NCBI RefSeq assembly: GCF_963675585.1
Contig: NZ_OY776414.1
Span: 1,095,001-1,159,000, forward strand
Length of the DNA stretch: 64,000 nt
Source of the DNA: an uncultured Draconibacterium sp.
GTDB lineage: Bacteria; Bacteroidota; Bacteroidia; Bacteroidales; Prolixibacteraceae
Direction: 5' to 3'
The notes below the pieces were generated by a model. That model saw only the letters and a list, made by a program, of their open reading frames with translations, ran no database searches and had not been told where the DNA came from. Each line of letters begins with the position of its first letter. Position 1 is the first letter of the stretch. Position numbers and translations under genes: made by a program. Positions 54,780-62,410 of the stretch are shown in pieces.

Positions 54780-54798
54780 ATATTTAAAAGAAACAGAA

Positions 54799-57018
54799 AT
54801 GCACACTTATATAAATAAACTCATTTTTGGCATTGGACTTGTTTGTTTTTCGTTTACACTGGCCGTTGGACAAAACACAAAAGTAATTGAGATCAAAACC
54901 AAATCAACATCACTTGTTTATGCGGTAGATCAAAGTAGCAGACTGATTTTTCAACACTACGGAAAAACAGTAGATTCTCCGGAAAATTTCAAACAACACA
55001 AAGCGTATGCAAAACCAGATACCGACCGTGATTTTTCGTATGAAGCTTATCCTACATTTGGATTGGGAAATATAAATGAGCCGGCATTGGCTGCAATCCA
55101 TTCCGACGGAAGTTTAAACACCGAACTGGCTTTTGTATCTGCAGAAACTAATGATACTCAGCCTGGAATCACAGAAACAGTAATAACCTTAAAAGACCGT
55201 GTTTATGATTTTACAGTAGAACTTTATACAAAAGCTTTTTGGAATGAAGATGTTATCAGCCAGTGGACGGTAGTTGAAAACAATGAAGAAGCTACGGTGA
55301 AACTGAACAATTTTGCATCTTCATTTTTGCCGCTTAAAGCAGAAAGTTATTACCTGACCCATTTTTATGGAGCCTGGGCAGGCGAGATGAGTGTGGCCGA
55401 AGAAAAGCTAGAAAATGGAATTAAAGTAATTGAATGTAAAAAAGGTGTACGAACCACCCAAACAGAGAATGCTTCGTTTCTATTAAGCTTGAATCATCCG
55501 TCGTTGGAAAACTCAGGTGATTGTTACGGAGGCGCACTTGCGTGGTCAGGGAATTATCGCTTAGCTTTTCAGGTAGACGAGTGGAGAACATTAAATGTTA
55601 TTTCAGGCATTAATCCATTTCTTTCGGCCTGGTCGTTAAAAGCGGGAGAAAGGCTTGCAACACCCGAAATGATTTACACTTTCAGTAGTACCGGTCGTGG
55701 TCAGGTTTCCAGAAATCTACACGATTGGGGCCGCAAATACGCGATGGTAGGTGGAACAAAAATCCACGATATAGTGCTCAACAGTTGGGAAGGCGCATAT
55801 TTTAGTTTTGATGAAAACACTCTGACCGGAATGATGGATGATGCAGCTGAAATGGGTATTGAAACCTTTGTACTCGACGATGGCTGGTTTGGGAATAAAT
55901 ATCCAAGGAACAACGACGATGCAGGTTTGGGTGATTGGCAAACGAACACAAAAAAACTGCCTCGGGGCCTGGATTATTTAATCGACTATGCACATTCGAA
56001 AGGTTTGAAATTTGGGTTGTGGATTGAACCGGAGATGGTAAATCCGGAAAGCGAATTGGCCGGTAATCATCCGGAGTGGATTGTGCAAAGTGCTGATCGC
56101 GATAAAATTACCTGGCGGAATCAGTTGTTACTTGATTTGTCAAATCCCAAAGTTCAGGATTTTGTGTACAATGTTTTTGATAGTTTGCTTACAAGTCACC
56201 CGGGAATCGAGTATGTGAAATGGGATGCTAATCGTCATGTTGAACAGGCAGGTTCTACTTTTCTTCCAGCTTCGGAACAAACTCATTTCTGGATTTCCTA
56301 TACTCATGGATTGTATTCTGTTTACGAGCGAATTCGGGAAAAATATCCTGATTTTGTAATCCAGGACTGTGCATCGGGCGGTGGCCGTCTGGATTATGGT
56401 GCCTTGAAATATCACAACGAATATTGGACTTCGGATAATACTGATCCTTTATCACGTATTTTTATTCAATATGGAACAACACTGATTTATCCACCGGTTG
56501 GGGCAGCATCGCACGTGTCAACCAGCCCGAATCATCAAACACTGCGTATGACTCCTCTGAAGTTTCGCTTTGATGTGGCTATGACAGGCAGGTTGGGAAT
56601 GGAGCTGCAACCAAAACATATTCAGGGAGATGAGCGTGTTTTTGCCGAAGAAGCCATTACGAATTATAAACAATTTGTAAGACCTTTGGTGACAAACGGT
56701 GATCTGTTTCGTTTAAAATCACCTTATGACGAGGGGGGATGGGCTTCGCAAATGTATGTTGCAAAAGACCAAACATCTGCTGTGTTGTATGCTTTCAGTT
56801 TGGAGCCACATCTGCGTGGAATTTATCCAACTATAAAACTGAACGGACTTGATGCCAAGAAAAAATATCAAATCGTTGAAATCAATAAAAATGGGAAAAC
56901 CCGTTTCCGGGGCGATGGACAAACATTTTCAGCCGACTATCTTATGAATGTTGGAATAGAACTTAAAATTGCGGATCAGTTTGATAGTGCTGTATTTTTA
57001 CTGAATGTTGTGCATTAG
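54799..57018 (+). CDS. GH36 alpha-galactosidase
   Basis: From ATG at 54799 the protein has a signal peptide (about 1-24, ending AVGQ) and 739 residues. An upstream in-frame ATG at 54709 lies inside the GH32 gene and is rejected. The GH36 barrel shows VLDDGWFG, GLWIEPEM, nucleophile Asp476 in KWDANR, and acid/base Asp546 in TSDNTD, close to the positions in Geobacillus AgaA-type enzymes. It removes alpha-1,6-galactose from raffinose or stachyose, leaving sucrose for GH32. The signal peptide places it in the periplasm. Confidence 0.92.
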   Translation: MHTYINKLIFGIGLVCFSFTLAVGQNTKVIEIKTKSTSLVYAVDQSSRLIFQHYGKTVDSPENFKQHKAYAKPDTDRDFSYEAYPTFGLGNINEPALAAIHSDGSLNTELAFVSAETNDTQPGITETVITLKDRVYDFTVELYTKAFWNEDVISQWTVVENNEEATVKLNNFASSFLPLKAESYYLTHFYGAWAGEMSVAEEKLENGIKVIECKKGVRTTQTENASFLLSLNHPSLENSGDCYGGALAWSGNYRLAFQVDEWRTLNVISGINPFLSAWSLKAGERLATPEMIYTFSSTGRGQVSRNLHDWGRKYAMVGGTKIHDIVLNSWEGAYFSFDENTLTGMMDDAAEMGIETFVLDDGWFGNKYPRNNDDAGLGDWQTNTKKLPRGLDYLIDYAHSKGLKFGLWIEPEMVNPESELAGNHPEWIVQSADRDKITWRNQLLLDLSNPKVQDFVYNVFDSLLTSHPGIEYVKWDANRHVEQAGSTFLPASEQTHFWISYTHGLYSVYERIREKYPDFVIQDCASGGGRLDYGALKYHNEYWTSDNTDPLSRIFIQYGTTLIYPPVGAASHVSTSPNHQTLRMTPLKFRFDVAMTGRLGMELQPKHIQGDERVFAEEAITNYKQFVRPLVTNGDLFRLKSPYDEGGWASQMYVAKDQTSAVLYAFSLEPHLRGIYPTIKLNGLDAKKKYQIVEINKNGKTRFRGDGQTFSADYLMNVGIELKIADQFDSAVFLLNVVH

Positions 57019-57045
57019 TTCTGACTAAATTAGAAGTTGGTTGAA

Positions 57046-57083
57046 TTACCAAGATTACTGAATTGGATACCCGTATTACGGAA
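57046..57083. promoter_or_regulatory. Operator site D (17-bp direct repeats, 21-bp period)
   Basis: TTACCAAGATTACTGAA (57046-57062) and ATACCCGTATTACGGAA (57067-57083) start 21 bp apart. It lies upstream of the AraC-family gene, and its right end is 38 bp from the -7 box, the same as at site C. This points to autoregulation. Confidence 0.75.
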
Positions 57084-57121
57084 TATAGTACTGAGGTGTA
57101 ATACCTTTATAAATAGTTGTT

Positions 57122-57129
57122 TAAATTTG
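57122..57129 (+). promoter_or_regulatory. -7 box TAAATTTG of the AraC-family gene
   Basis: TAAATTTG matches TAnnTTTG and lies 28 bp before the ATG at 57158. No -33 TTTG is present. Both this box and the one at 39993 are preceded by AATAGTT and followed by CAT. Confidence 0.55.
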
Positions 57130-57157
57130 CATCGTACTTATTTTTAAAACGTGGGTT

Positions 57158-58054
57158 ATGAGTGATATTCATAAAATAAACTCGGTAACAGAATACAATA
57201 ATTCAGTAGGGCAGGAAACGCTGCATCCATTAATCAGTGTTATTGATTTTGCAAAAACCGAACCTTTTGCATTTGTAAAGGCTCAGATGAATTTTTATGC
57301 CATATTTCTAAAAGATATCAAATGTGGCAATATTACATACGGTATCAATAATTACGATTACGAAGAAGGAACCCTGATATTTATATCTCCCGGTCAGGTT
57401 TACGGAATAGAAAGCAATGGTGAAAAACGACAGGCTTCGGGTACTGCTATTCTTTTTCATCCGGATTTAATTCATGGAACATCATTGGGAAAAACCATTG
57501 ACAACTATAGCTTTTTTTCGTATGAAGTAAACGAAGCTTTGCATCTCTCGGCCAGGGAAAGAGAGTTAATAAATCAGTGTATTGACAATATTAATTTCGA
57601 GTTGCAACATGCCATCGACACGCATAGCAAGGAATTAATTGTGTCGTATCTGGAACTCTTTTTAAAGTACAGCAAACGTTTTTACGAGCGCCAGTTTGTT
57701 ACACGTAACCACGTAAACAAAGATGTATTGGCTCGTTTTGAGAATATTCTGAAAGATTATTTCACTTCGGAGCAGCCATTGATTTCTGGTTTACCATCAG
57801 TTCGTTATTGCGCCGATAAGTTGTTCATTTCGCCAAACTACCTGGGTGATTTACTGAAAAAGGAAACCGGCAAATCGGCGCAGGAACACATCCAACTTAA
57901 AATGATAGATGTTGCTAAAGAAAAGATTTTCGATACCGAAAAATCAATCAGTGAAATTGCTTATGAGTTGGGTTTTAAACATCCGCAACATTTTACCCGC
58001 ATGTTTAAAAAGCAGGTGGGGATTTCTCCCAATGAATACAGAAATATGAATTAA
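57158..58054 (+). CDS. AraC-family transcriptional regulator
   Basis: The 298-residue protein has an N-terminal cupin-like ligand domain (about 45-105: YEEGTLIFISPGQVYGI) and a C-terminal double HTH (about 200-297: YCADKLFISPNYLGDLLKKE, then ISEIAYELGFKHPQHFTRMF and GISPNEYR). It has no membrane or sensor-kinase segment, unlike the PUL sensor. Direct repeats of 21 bp upstream of its own gene and of four other units fit the footprint of such a protein. By analogy with YqhC, the signal may be an aldehyde or other electrophile; this is not shown by sequence. Confidence 0.88.
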   Translation: MSDIHKINSVTEYNNSVGQETLHPLISVIDFAKTEPFAFVKAQMNFYAIFLKDIKCGNITYGINNYDYEEGTLIFISPGQVYGIESNGEKRQASGTAILFHPDLIHGTSLGKTIDNYSFFSYEVNEALHLSARERELINQCIDNINFELQHAIDTHSKELIVSYLELFLKYSKRFYERQFVTRNHVNKDVLARFENILKDYFTSEQPLISGLPSVRYCADKLFISPNYLGDLLKKETGKSAQEHIQLKMIDVAKEKIFDTEKSISEIAYELGFKHPQHFTRMFKKQVGISPNEYRNMN

Positions 58055-58062
58055 GTAATATT

Positions 58063-58098
58063 GCAAAAGAAATGCTGGTTAACCAGCATTTCTTTTGC
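58063..58098. terminator. 36-bp perfect palindrome between convergent genes
   Basis: The two 18-bp arms are exact complements with their centre at 58080/58081. Formed as RNA it gives about a 16-bp stem with a 4-nt loop and A/T-rich ends, so it can stop transcription from both sides. It contains the stop codon and last five codons of the small membrane protein gene. Confidence 0.85.
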
Positions 58099-58294
58099 TC
58101 TTTCTTTGAAGTGCCCAATACCCCATTATTCCCATAAAACCTCCCATAAATCCGCTTATTGCTCCGCTAATTCCATGACCAAAAGCGTGATCAACGATAG
58201 TTTCTGGTATTGGTGTCATAAAATAGTTCATTATAAAACTCATTATAAATCCCATAAGCCCACCAATAAGTCCTTGTTTTATAAAGTTGTTCAT
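58079..58294 (-). CDS. Small glycine-rich membrane protein
   Basis: The 71-residue protein has two hydrophobic segments, LIGGLMGFIMSFIMNYFM and ISGAISGFMGGFMGIMGYWA, and a basic C-terminal tail. GxxxG-like spacing suggests packed helices, but I recognise no named family. It lies 18 bp after the MFS gene on the same strand and likely forms part of that operon. Its last codons lie inside the palindromic terminator, so the C-terminal KRNAG is set by the hairpin sequence. Confidence 0.65.
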   Translation of the reverse strand: MNNFIKQGLIGGLMGFIMSFIMNYFMTPIPETIVDHAFGHGISGAISGFMGGFMGIMGYWALQRKSKRNAG

Positions 58295-58312
58295 TGTTTT
58301 GTTAAATTTGAA

Positions 58313-59491
58313 TTAGACTGATTTATTATTGATAACTCTTCTATTCAGATATAAATACACAAGCGATAAAAGGGCCAGTGCTGCACCAAGCACAATAAAA
58401 CTGGTATTGATACCCACCATATTTTGAATAGGTTGAATGATGATAGGGGAGAAAAACATACCTAAAAAAGTTGCTGTGGTTAAATAACCAACATACTTTC
58501 CCCGAACCTGAACAGGAACCAGATTAATCATCCACAGATTGCCGTTTGGAATTAAAATACCAACTCCCAAACCGCTTATTAAAACTCCTGAAATTGTTTG
58601 CCAGTACGAATGACTGAAGCCGATTATCCCAAAACCTATTGCCATTGGAATAAATCCCAGGCTGTAAATGCCAATGAAATCGAATTTCTTTTTAACTCGT
58701 TTGTAATAGAATGAAGCAATGGCTTGCGCAAATGGCAAGCTTCCGAGTGCATGTCCCATTTTGTTGCCGTTAATACCTTCCAGTTTTTGCAGAAAGAAAG
58801 GCAACTGAACGGGAATCATATAAAAACTAACAGTTGTTATAAATGCACTTACAAAAACCAGCCAAACAATAGGCGATACCCTTGTCCCGTTTTGTGTAGC
58901 CTTTGATGTTTCTTCATGCGTAATTTTGGGCTCGTGTAAAGCAAAAGGTACAAGCACCAGCACAATGGCAGAAAATCCATAAATTAAAAAGGCCAGTCGC
59001 CAATTTATATCTGTTAATATGCCGGCAGTGGTAATAAAAATAAGGCCTCCGAGCGCAACAAAAGCTCCCTGCAATCCCATAAAATGCTCTCGTTTTGCAC
59101 CCGTAAAATAATCGCCGATCAGGGTTGTTGAAACGGTCATAATTCCTGCAACACCAAGTCCGAATACTATTCGGCCTATTAATATGGGAAACAGACTTCC
59201 AAGCCAGAACCCCGAAGTTCCGGCTAATAAATAAATCAGCAACGAAATATACAATACTTTAATTCGACCGATTTTATCGAGCAGCCGGCCCGCTAGTGGA
59301 GCAACAAGGGCAATGGTAAGTGCCGGAAGCGTTAACATCATTTTAGTTAACATCTCTATATTGTTTACATTAGCAAAATCACTACTGATTAGTGGTAGTG
59401 ACGGTGCAATAATGGCATTGGCCAAAATGGTTAGCGTACTTGCCAAAAGCAGGGTTATTTCCAGCAACTTTGTATTTCTTTCGCTTTTCAT
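58313..59491 (-). CDS. MFS efflux-type transporter
   Basis: The 392-residue protein has 12 helices with drug-efflux-like motifs: LAGRLLDKIGRIKVL between helices 2 and 3 and GLGVAGIMTVSTTLIGDYF (motif C-like) in helix 5. It resembles Bcr/CflA-type efflux proteins. Substrate is unknown. It follows the barrel-protein gene by 33 bp and precedes the small membrane protein by 18 bp, so azoreductase-barrel-MFS-small protein read as one operon. Confidence 0.85.
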   Translation of the reverse strand: MKSERNTKLLEITLLLASTLTILANAIIAPSLPLISSDFANVNNIEMLTKMMLTLPALTIALVAPLAGRLLDKIGRIKVLYISLLIYLLAGTSGFWLGSLFPILIGRIVFGLGVAGIMTVSTTLIGDYFTGAKREHFMGLQGAFVALGGLIFITTAGILTDINWRLAFLIYGFSAIVLVLVPFALHEPKITHEETSKATQNGTRVSPIVWLVFVSAFITTVSFYMIPVQLPFFLQKLEGINGNKMGHALGSLPFAQAIASFYYKRVKKKFDFIGIYSLGFIPMAIGFGIIGFSHSYWQTISGVLISGLGVGILIPNGNLWMINLVPVQVRGKYVGYLTTATFLGMFFSPIIIQPIQNMVGINTSFIVLGAALALLSLVYLYLNRRVINNKSV

Positions 59492-59524
59492 TGTTCGATT
59501 CTACGACGTAATTCTTTCAGGCGC

Positions 59525-60199
59525 CTATCTCAATAAGGTGCTTATAAAAATTCCAAATTGATTTTCTGTAAGTTTTTGAGGACCGTAGCAGTCGTAATTG
59601 TAGGCGGCTCCAAACGAAAATGTTTTATAGCTGGCACCCAACCTAGCATAGAAATGACTTCGGTCGTGTTTGCTGATTTCCGAATTCTGGCTGTAAAGAC
59701 CTTGAATACGTGAGTACACCGACCAGGCTCCTTTGATTGGCGGACGATATTCAACAATAGCTAAGGTTTCGAAATTTTGTGTTTCGGTAAGATGAAATCC
59801 CGAATTAATAACTCCCATAAACGTTTTACTGTGGTATCCGTACTGGGCACCGGCATAGGGTCTGAATCCCCAGTGCGAATTAAATATTGCTCCTGAAAGC
59901 AGACTAATGCCCTTGAATACATCGTATTTCAGAAATGCCAGGTTAATTGATTCTCTTAAGAATTCGTCATTGTCATAATCGGCTTTTAAATACGACAATC
60001 CAAAAAATCCAAACTTACTTTCGGGGGCAAATTTTTTGTCGATAATCATTTGCGATACCCATCCGTCGCCACTTAAAACAATTTCTAAGGGAATTGGTGC
60101 CGATTGCTGAGCCGGAGCTTCTCCCGACTGGGCATAAACTCCAAACGAAGCTAAAACGGCAAACGTAACTAATAACAGGCTAAATATATTTCTCTTCAT
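59525..60199 (-). CDS. Outer-membrane beta-barrel protein
   Basis: A signal peptide (1-23) precedes about 200 residues with alternating hydrophobic strands and aromatic girdle residues (SKFGFFGLSYLKAD, PYAGAQYGYHSKTF, FSFGAAYNYDCYG), ending in FISTLLR with an aromatic/hydrophobic last strand. It fits a small 8-10-strand barrel. I do not recognise a family name. It lies between the azoreductase and the MFS genes, so it might be the outer-membrane exit for an efflux route, which is inference. Confidence 0.7.
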   Translation of the reverse strand: MKRNIFSLLLVTFAVLASFGVYAQSGEAPAQQSAPIPLEIVLSGDGWVSQMIIDKKFAPESKFGFFGLSYLKADYDNDEFLRESINLAFLKYDVFKGISLLSGAIFNSHWGFRPYAGAQYGYHSKTFMGVINSGFHLTETQNFETLAIVEYRPPIKGAWSVYSRIQGLYSQNSEISKHDRSHFYARLGASYKTFSFGAAYNYDCYGPQKLTENQFGIFISTLLR

Positions 60200-60249
60200 T
60201 TTGTTTCATTAAAATTAAAAATCATGACTTTGAGGCGTTTGAATAGCTT

Positions 60250-60855
60250 TTAGAATGCCAGTGCAAGTTCTTCTGCTTCTTCAATAGCTGAGTGCAAAAT
60301 TTGTTCGGTATCTTCAGTTATTACATCAAGACGATCGGCAGCAACTGTGGTAAAATCGGTAATTCCCATAAACCTGAAAATGTTGCGCAGGTATTTGTCG
60401 GCCATTTCAAGCGACTCCATCGGCTGCGATGAATAGTCACCTCCACGTGTGATAATATTTACGGCCTTTTTATTGTGGCACATTCCCACAGGACCGTGGG
60501 CAGTGTAAGTAAAAGTAATACCGCCCACCGCTACATAATCGATGTAGGCTTTCAGAATTGCAGGAATTCCAAGATTCCAGATTGGCTCCGAAATAATGTA
60601 TTTATCGGCTTGAAGAAACTGGTACGCATATTTCAGAATTGGATGGTCTTTTCCTGCATCTCCGGCTACGTTTCTTAATTCCTGCAACTTTCCTTTAGGT
60701 AAAAACTGTAGATTCTCTTCATACAAATCAAGTACAGTAATTTCATCTTCAGGATGTATTTCCATGTACTTGTGAATCAAACTGTCTGAAATACGAAATG
60801 TTCTTGATTCGCCTTCCGGTTTGGCGTTGGCTTTAATGTACAATACTTTGCTCAT
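60250..60855 (-). CDS. FMN-dependent NAD(P)H quinone/azo reductase
   Basis: From ATG at 60855 the protein starts MSKVLYIKANAKPEGESRTF, the flavodoxin-fold opening of AzoR-type reductases; the longer frame to 60885 only adds a poor leader. The FMN region includes EPIWNLGIPAILKAYIDYV and FTYTAHGPVGMCHNKKAVNII. Such enzymes reduce quinones, azo dyes and nitro compounds by two electrons. It is first of the azoR-barrel-MFS operon, and the Crp/Fnr-type gene is upstream on the same strand. Confidence 0.85.
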   Translation of the reverse strand: MSKVLYIKANAKPEGESRTFRISDSLIHKYMEIHPEDEITVLDLYEENLQFLPKGKLQELRNVAGDAGKDHPILKYAYQFLQADKYIISEPIWNLGIPAILKAYIDYVAVGGITFTYTAHGPVGMCHNKKAVNIITRGGDYSSQPMESLEMADKYLRNIFRFMGITDFTTVAADRLDVITEDTEQILHSAIEEAEELALAF

Positions 60856-61106
60856 GGTTGTGTTTTTTAAATTTGTTAATTGCATTAAATCAGTTACTTA
60901 GTATCTGATTTTATTCACTTCTTTTCGATAAAAAGCCGATTGTAACCTGAATTTTTTGGCATACAAATCCCATTAAAGCATGATTATTCAGCTTTGTTAC
61001 AAATCGACTTTTAAAGTCTTTTTGTCAATCGATATCCAATTTTGAAAAGACTGTGATGCAAATGTATTGGCGGGGGAGGAGAAAACTTTTTACAAATGTT
61101 AAAAAG

Positions 61107-61670
61107 TTATTTTTTCGATCGGATACGGCTTAACTGTACTTGAGAAATACCCAAAAAACCAGCCGTATCGCCTAAACTAATTCGTTGCTGAAGATGTCCG
61201 TATTCTTTAATAAACTTGGCGTAACGATCGGTAGCATTAAGATAAAGAAGGCCTTTCAGGTTTGAAATGGCAGTGTAGGCAACAATAGAAACAAACTTAC
61301 GGGCAAAGCTTTCAAAGGAGTGATGTTTCTTGCAAAGACGTTCAAAATCGTCATATCCAAGATAACTGAGTGTTGTTTCTTCAAGAGCCATGGTTGAATA
61401 TTCGGCAGGCATATCGTTAAAAAAGCTATCAGTGGCTATAAAAAAATCCTTTTCTGAAAAAAAACGGAACACGTATTGATTGCCATTGTGGTAATAGAAA
61501 TGTTTGGCCAGACCGGATTCCACAAAAAAAAGATCTTTACAAATTTTTCCTTCGGAATGAATCAGTTCTCCTTTTTTATAAGTTTTTGTCTGAATACACT
61601 CCAAATATTCAGCATTGGCTTCATCTGATAAAGGCGATATGGAATTTGTAAATTTTAAAATTTCTCTCAT
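61107..61670 (-). CDS. Crp/Fnr-family regulator
   Basis: The 187-residue protein has a cNMP-binding-type barrel (about 20-115: YKKGELIHSEGKICKDLFFV, FRFFSEKDFFIATDSF) and a short C-terminal winged-helix part ending TAGFLGISQVQLSRIRSKK. The FNR cysteine set is absent, so oxygen sensing by an Fe-S cluster is unlikely. The ligand is unknown. It lies 251 bp upstream of the azoreductase gene in the same direction; an inverted repeat (AAATCAG 60887-60893, CTGATTT 60905-60911) in that gap might be its target. Confidence 0.85.
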   Translation of the reverse strand: MREILKFTNSISPLSDEANAEYLECIQTKTYKKGELIHSEGKICKDLFFVESGLAKHFYYHNGNQYVFRFFSEKDFFIATDSFFNDMPAEYSTMALEETTLSYLGYDDFERLCKKHHSFESFARKFVSIVAYTAISNLKGLLYLNATDRYAKFIKEYGHLQQRISLGDTAGFLGISQVQLSRIRSKK

Positions 61671-61812
61671 CTCCTGATCCTAAGAAAACAAAAATAGAAC
61701 AACCGTTATTAATAACAAGTTACGGGAACCTTAATTTTTGAATGGCTAAATGATCAGATCCATAGTAGTTCTGTCATTTTTATTTGCCGGAAGGGTAATT
61801 TTTATATCGTAT

Positions 61813-61848
61813 AAAACAAAAAGCCTCTTCAATTTTTTGAAGAAGCTT
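61813..61848 (-). terminator. Terminator of the tRNA-Pro transcript
   Basis: AAGCCTCTTC (61821-61830) pairs with GAAGAAGCTT (61839-61848) with one G-U, around an 8-nt loop. The minus strand continues TTTGTTTT. It is 5 bp beyond the CCA end of the tRNA. Confidence 0.85.
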
Positions 61849-61853
61849 CTCTT

Positions 61854-61930
61854 TGGTCGGGATGACAGGATTTGAACCTGCGACCCCGTCGTCCCGAACG
61901 ACGTACGCTACCGGACTGCGCTACATCCCG
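61854..61930 (-). tRNA. tRNA-Pro (anticodon CGG)
   Basis: Read on the minus strand the 7-bp acceptor arm CGGGATG/CATCCCG, D arm (GCGC ... GCGT region), anticodon arm CGTCG-TTCGGGA-CGACG, T arm GCAGG-TTCAAAT-CCTGT and an encoded A-CCA end are all present. The anticodon C34-G35-G36 reads CCG codons for proline. The first 10 nt overlap the last codons of the GIY-YIG gene upstream. The first 20 nt recur at 62270-62289. Confidence 0.95.
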
Positions 61931-62178
61931 ATTTTTTTATGTATATAATTTAATAGTGCAACTCTCTTTTTCCAGCTTTTTAACCGTTTTTCAAGTTTCA
62001 TTGATTCGGAACGAGAACTACACTCTTCTTCATATATTATTTTCCAAGGTATTTTAGTTTTCGTGTACCTGTTTAACCCTTTATTATGTTTTTTTATACG
62101 CTCCACTAGATTTGATGTTTGCCCAATATATAGCGTCCCATCTAATTCTGATTTGAGTATATAAACAAAAAACTTCAT
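61921..62178 (-). CDS. Small GIY-YIG nuclease abutting tRNA-Pro
   Basis: The 85-residue protein is a single GIY-YIG domain (UPF0213/YhbQ-like): FVYILKSELDGTLYIGQTSN (4-23) with the VYI...YIG pair, Arg28 in ERIKKHN and Glu52 in the EEECSSR segment, close to the usual catalytic places. Such domains cut DNA and are found in homing endonucleases and repair proteins. Its stop codon lies inside the first 10 nt of tRNA-Pro. The gene lies between an intact tRNA and a 20-nt copy of the tRNA 5' end, which suggests a tRNA-targeting mobile element. Confidence 0.85.
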   Translation of the reverse strand: MKFFVYILKSELDGTLYIGQTSNLVERIKKHNKGLNRYTKTKIPWKIIYEEECSSRSESMKLEKRLKSWKKRVALLNYIHKKIGM

Positions 62179-62289
62179 TTTATTTCACTAACGGAGTACG
62201 CTATCCCGATTTTCTTTAATCTTTGATTAATTAGAAAATCGAGGACTCACGATGACTGTGTCATCGGAGCCGGACTGCGCTACATCCCG
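61931..62289 (-). mobile_element. Candidate GIY-YIG element bordered by tRNA-Pro 5' repeats
   Basis: The 20-nt 5' end of tRNA-Pro is found intact at 61911-61930 and again at 62270-62289. Between them are the GIY-YIG gene and two hairpins: 62207-62221 with 62225-62241 (15 bp, 2-nt bulge) and 62250-62256 with 62260-62266 (7 bp). The unit is 359 bp from repeat to repeat. It looks like an insertion after tRNA nucleotide 20 that rebuilt the tRNA 5' end. Confidence 0.6.
62270..62289 (-). repeat. Truncated copy of the tRNA-Pro 5' end
   Basis: The 20 bases are identical to tRNA-Pro positions 1-20 (acceptor strand and the start of the D arm). Past this point the sequence differs, so no complete tRNA can form. 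It marks the far edge of the candidate element. Confidence 0.85.
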
Positions 62290-62410
62290 AAAAATGTGAT
62301 GCTAATTTAATCAAAAATTAAAATTTCAATAAAATATTTATACGAATTTTTTAAAAATCAATAATCAGTTATTATTGCATATATTGAGCATAAATTCAAA
62401 ATGATTAGAA

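Noticed and set aside
54709-54798. Upstream ATG extending GH36
   Set aside because: It lies inside the GH32 coding region and would bury the signal peptide; ATG 54799 opens a normal signal peptide.
58061-58321. 86-residue plus-strand frame
   Set aside because: It is opposite the small membrane protein gene, starts in the palindrome and is Ser/His/Lys-rich without any motif.
61872-62057. 61-residue plus-strand frame over the tRNA
   Set aside because: It covers the tRNA and the GIY-YIG gene on the opposite strand, so it is a shadow.
62270-62289. A second tRNA-Pro
   Set aside because: Only the first 20 nt are present; no anticodon or T arm can be built from the following bases.
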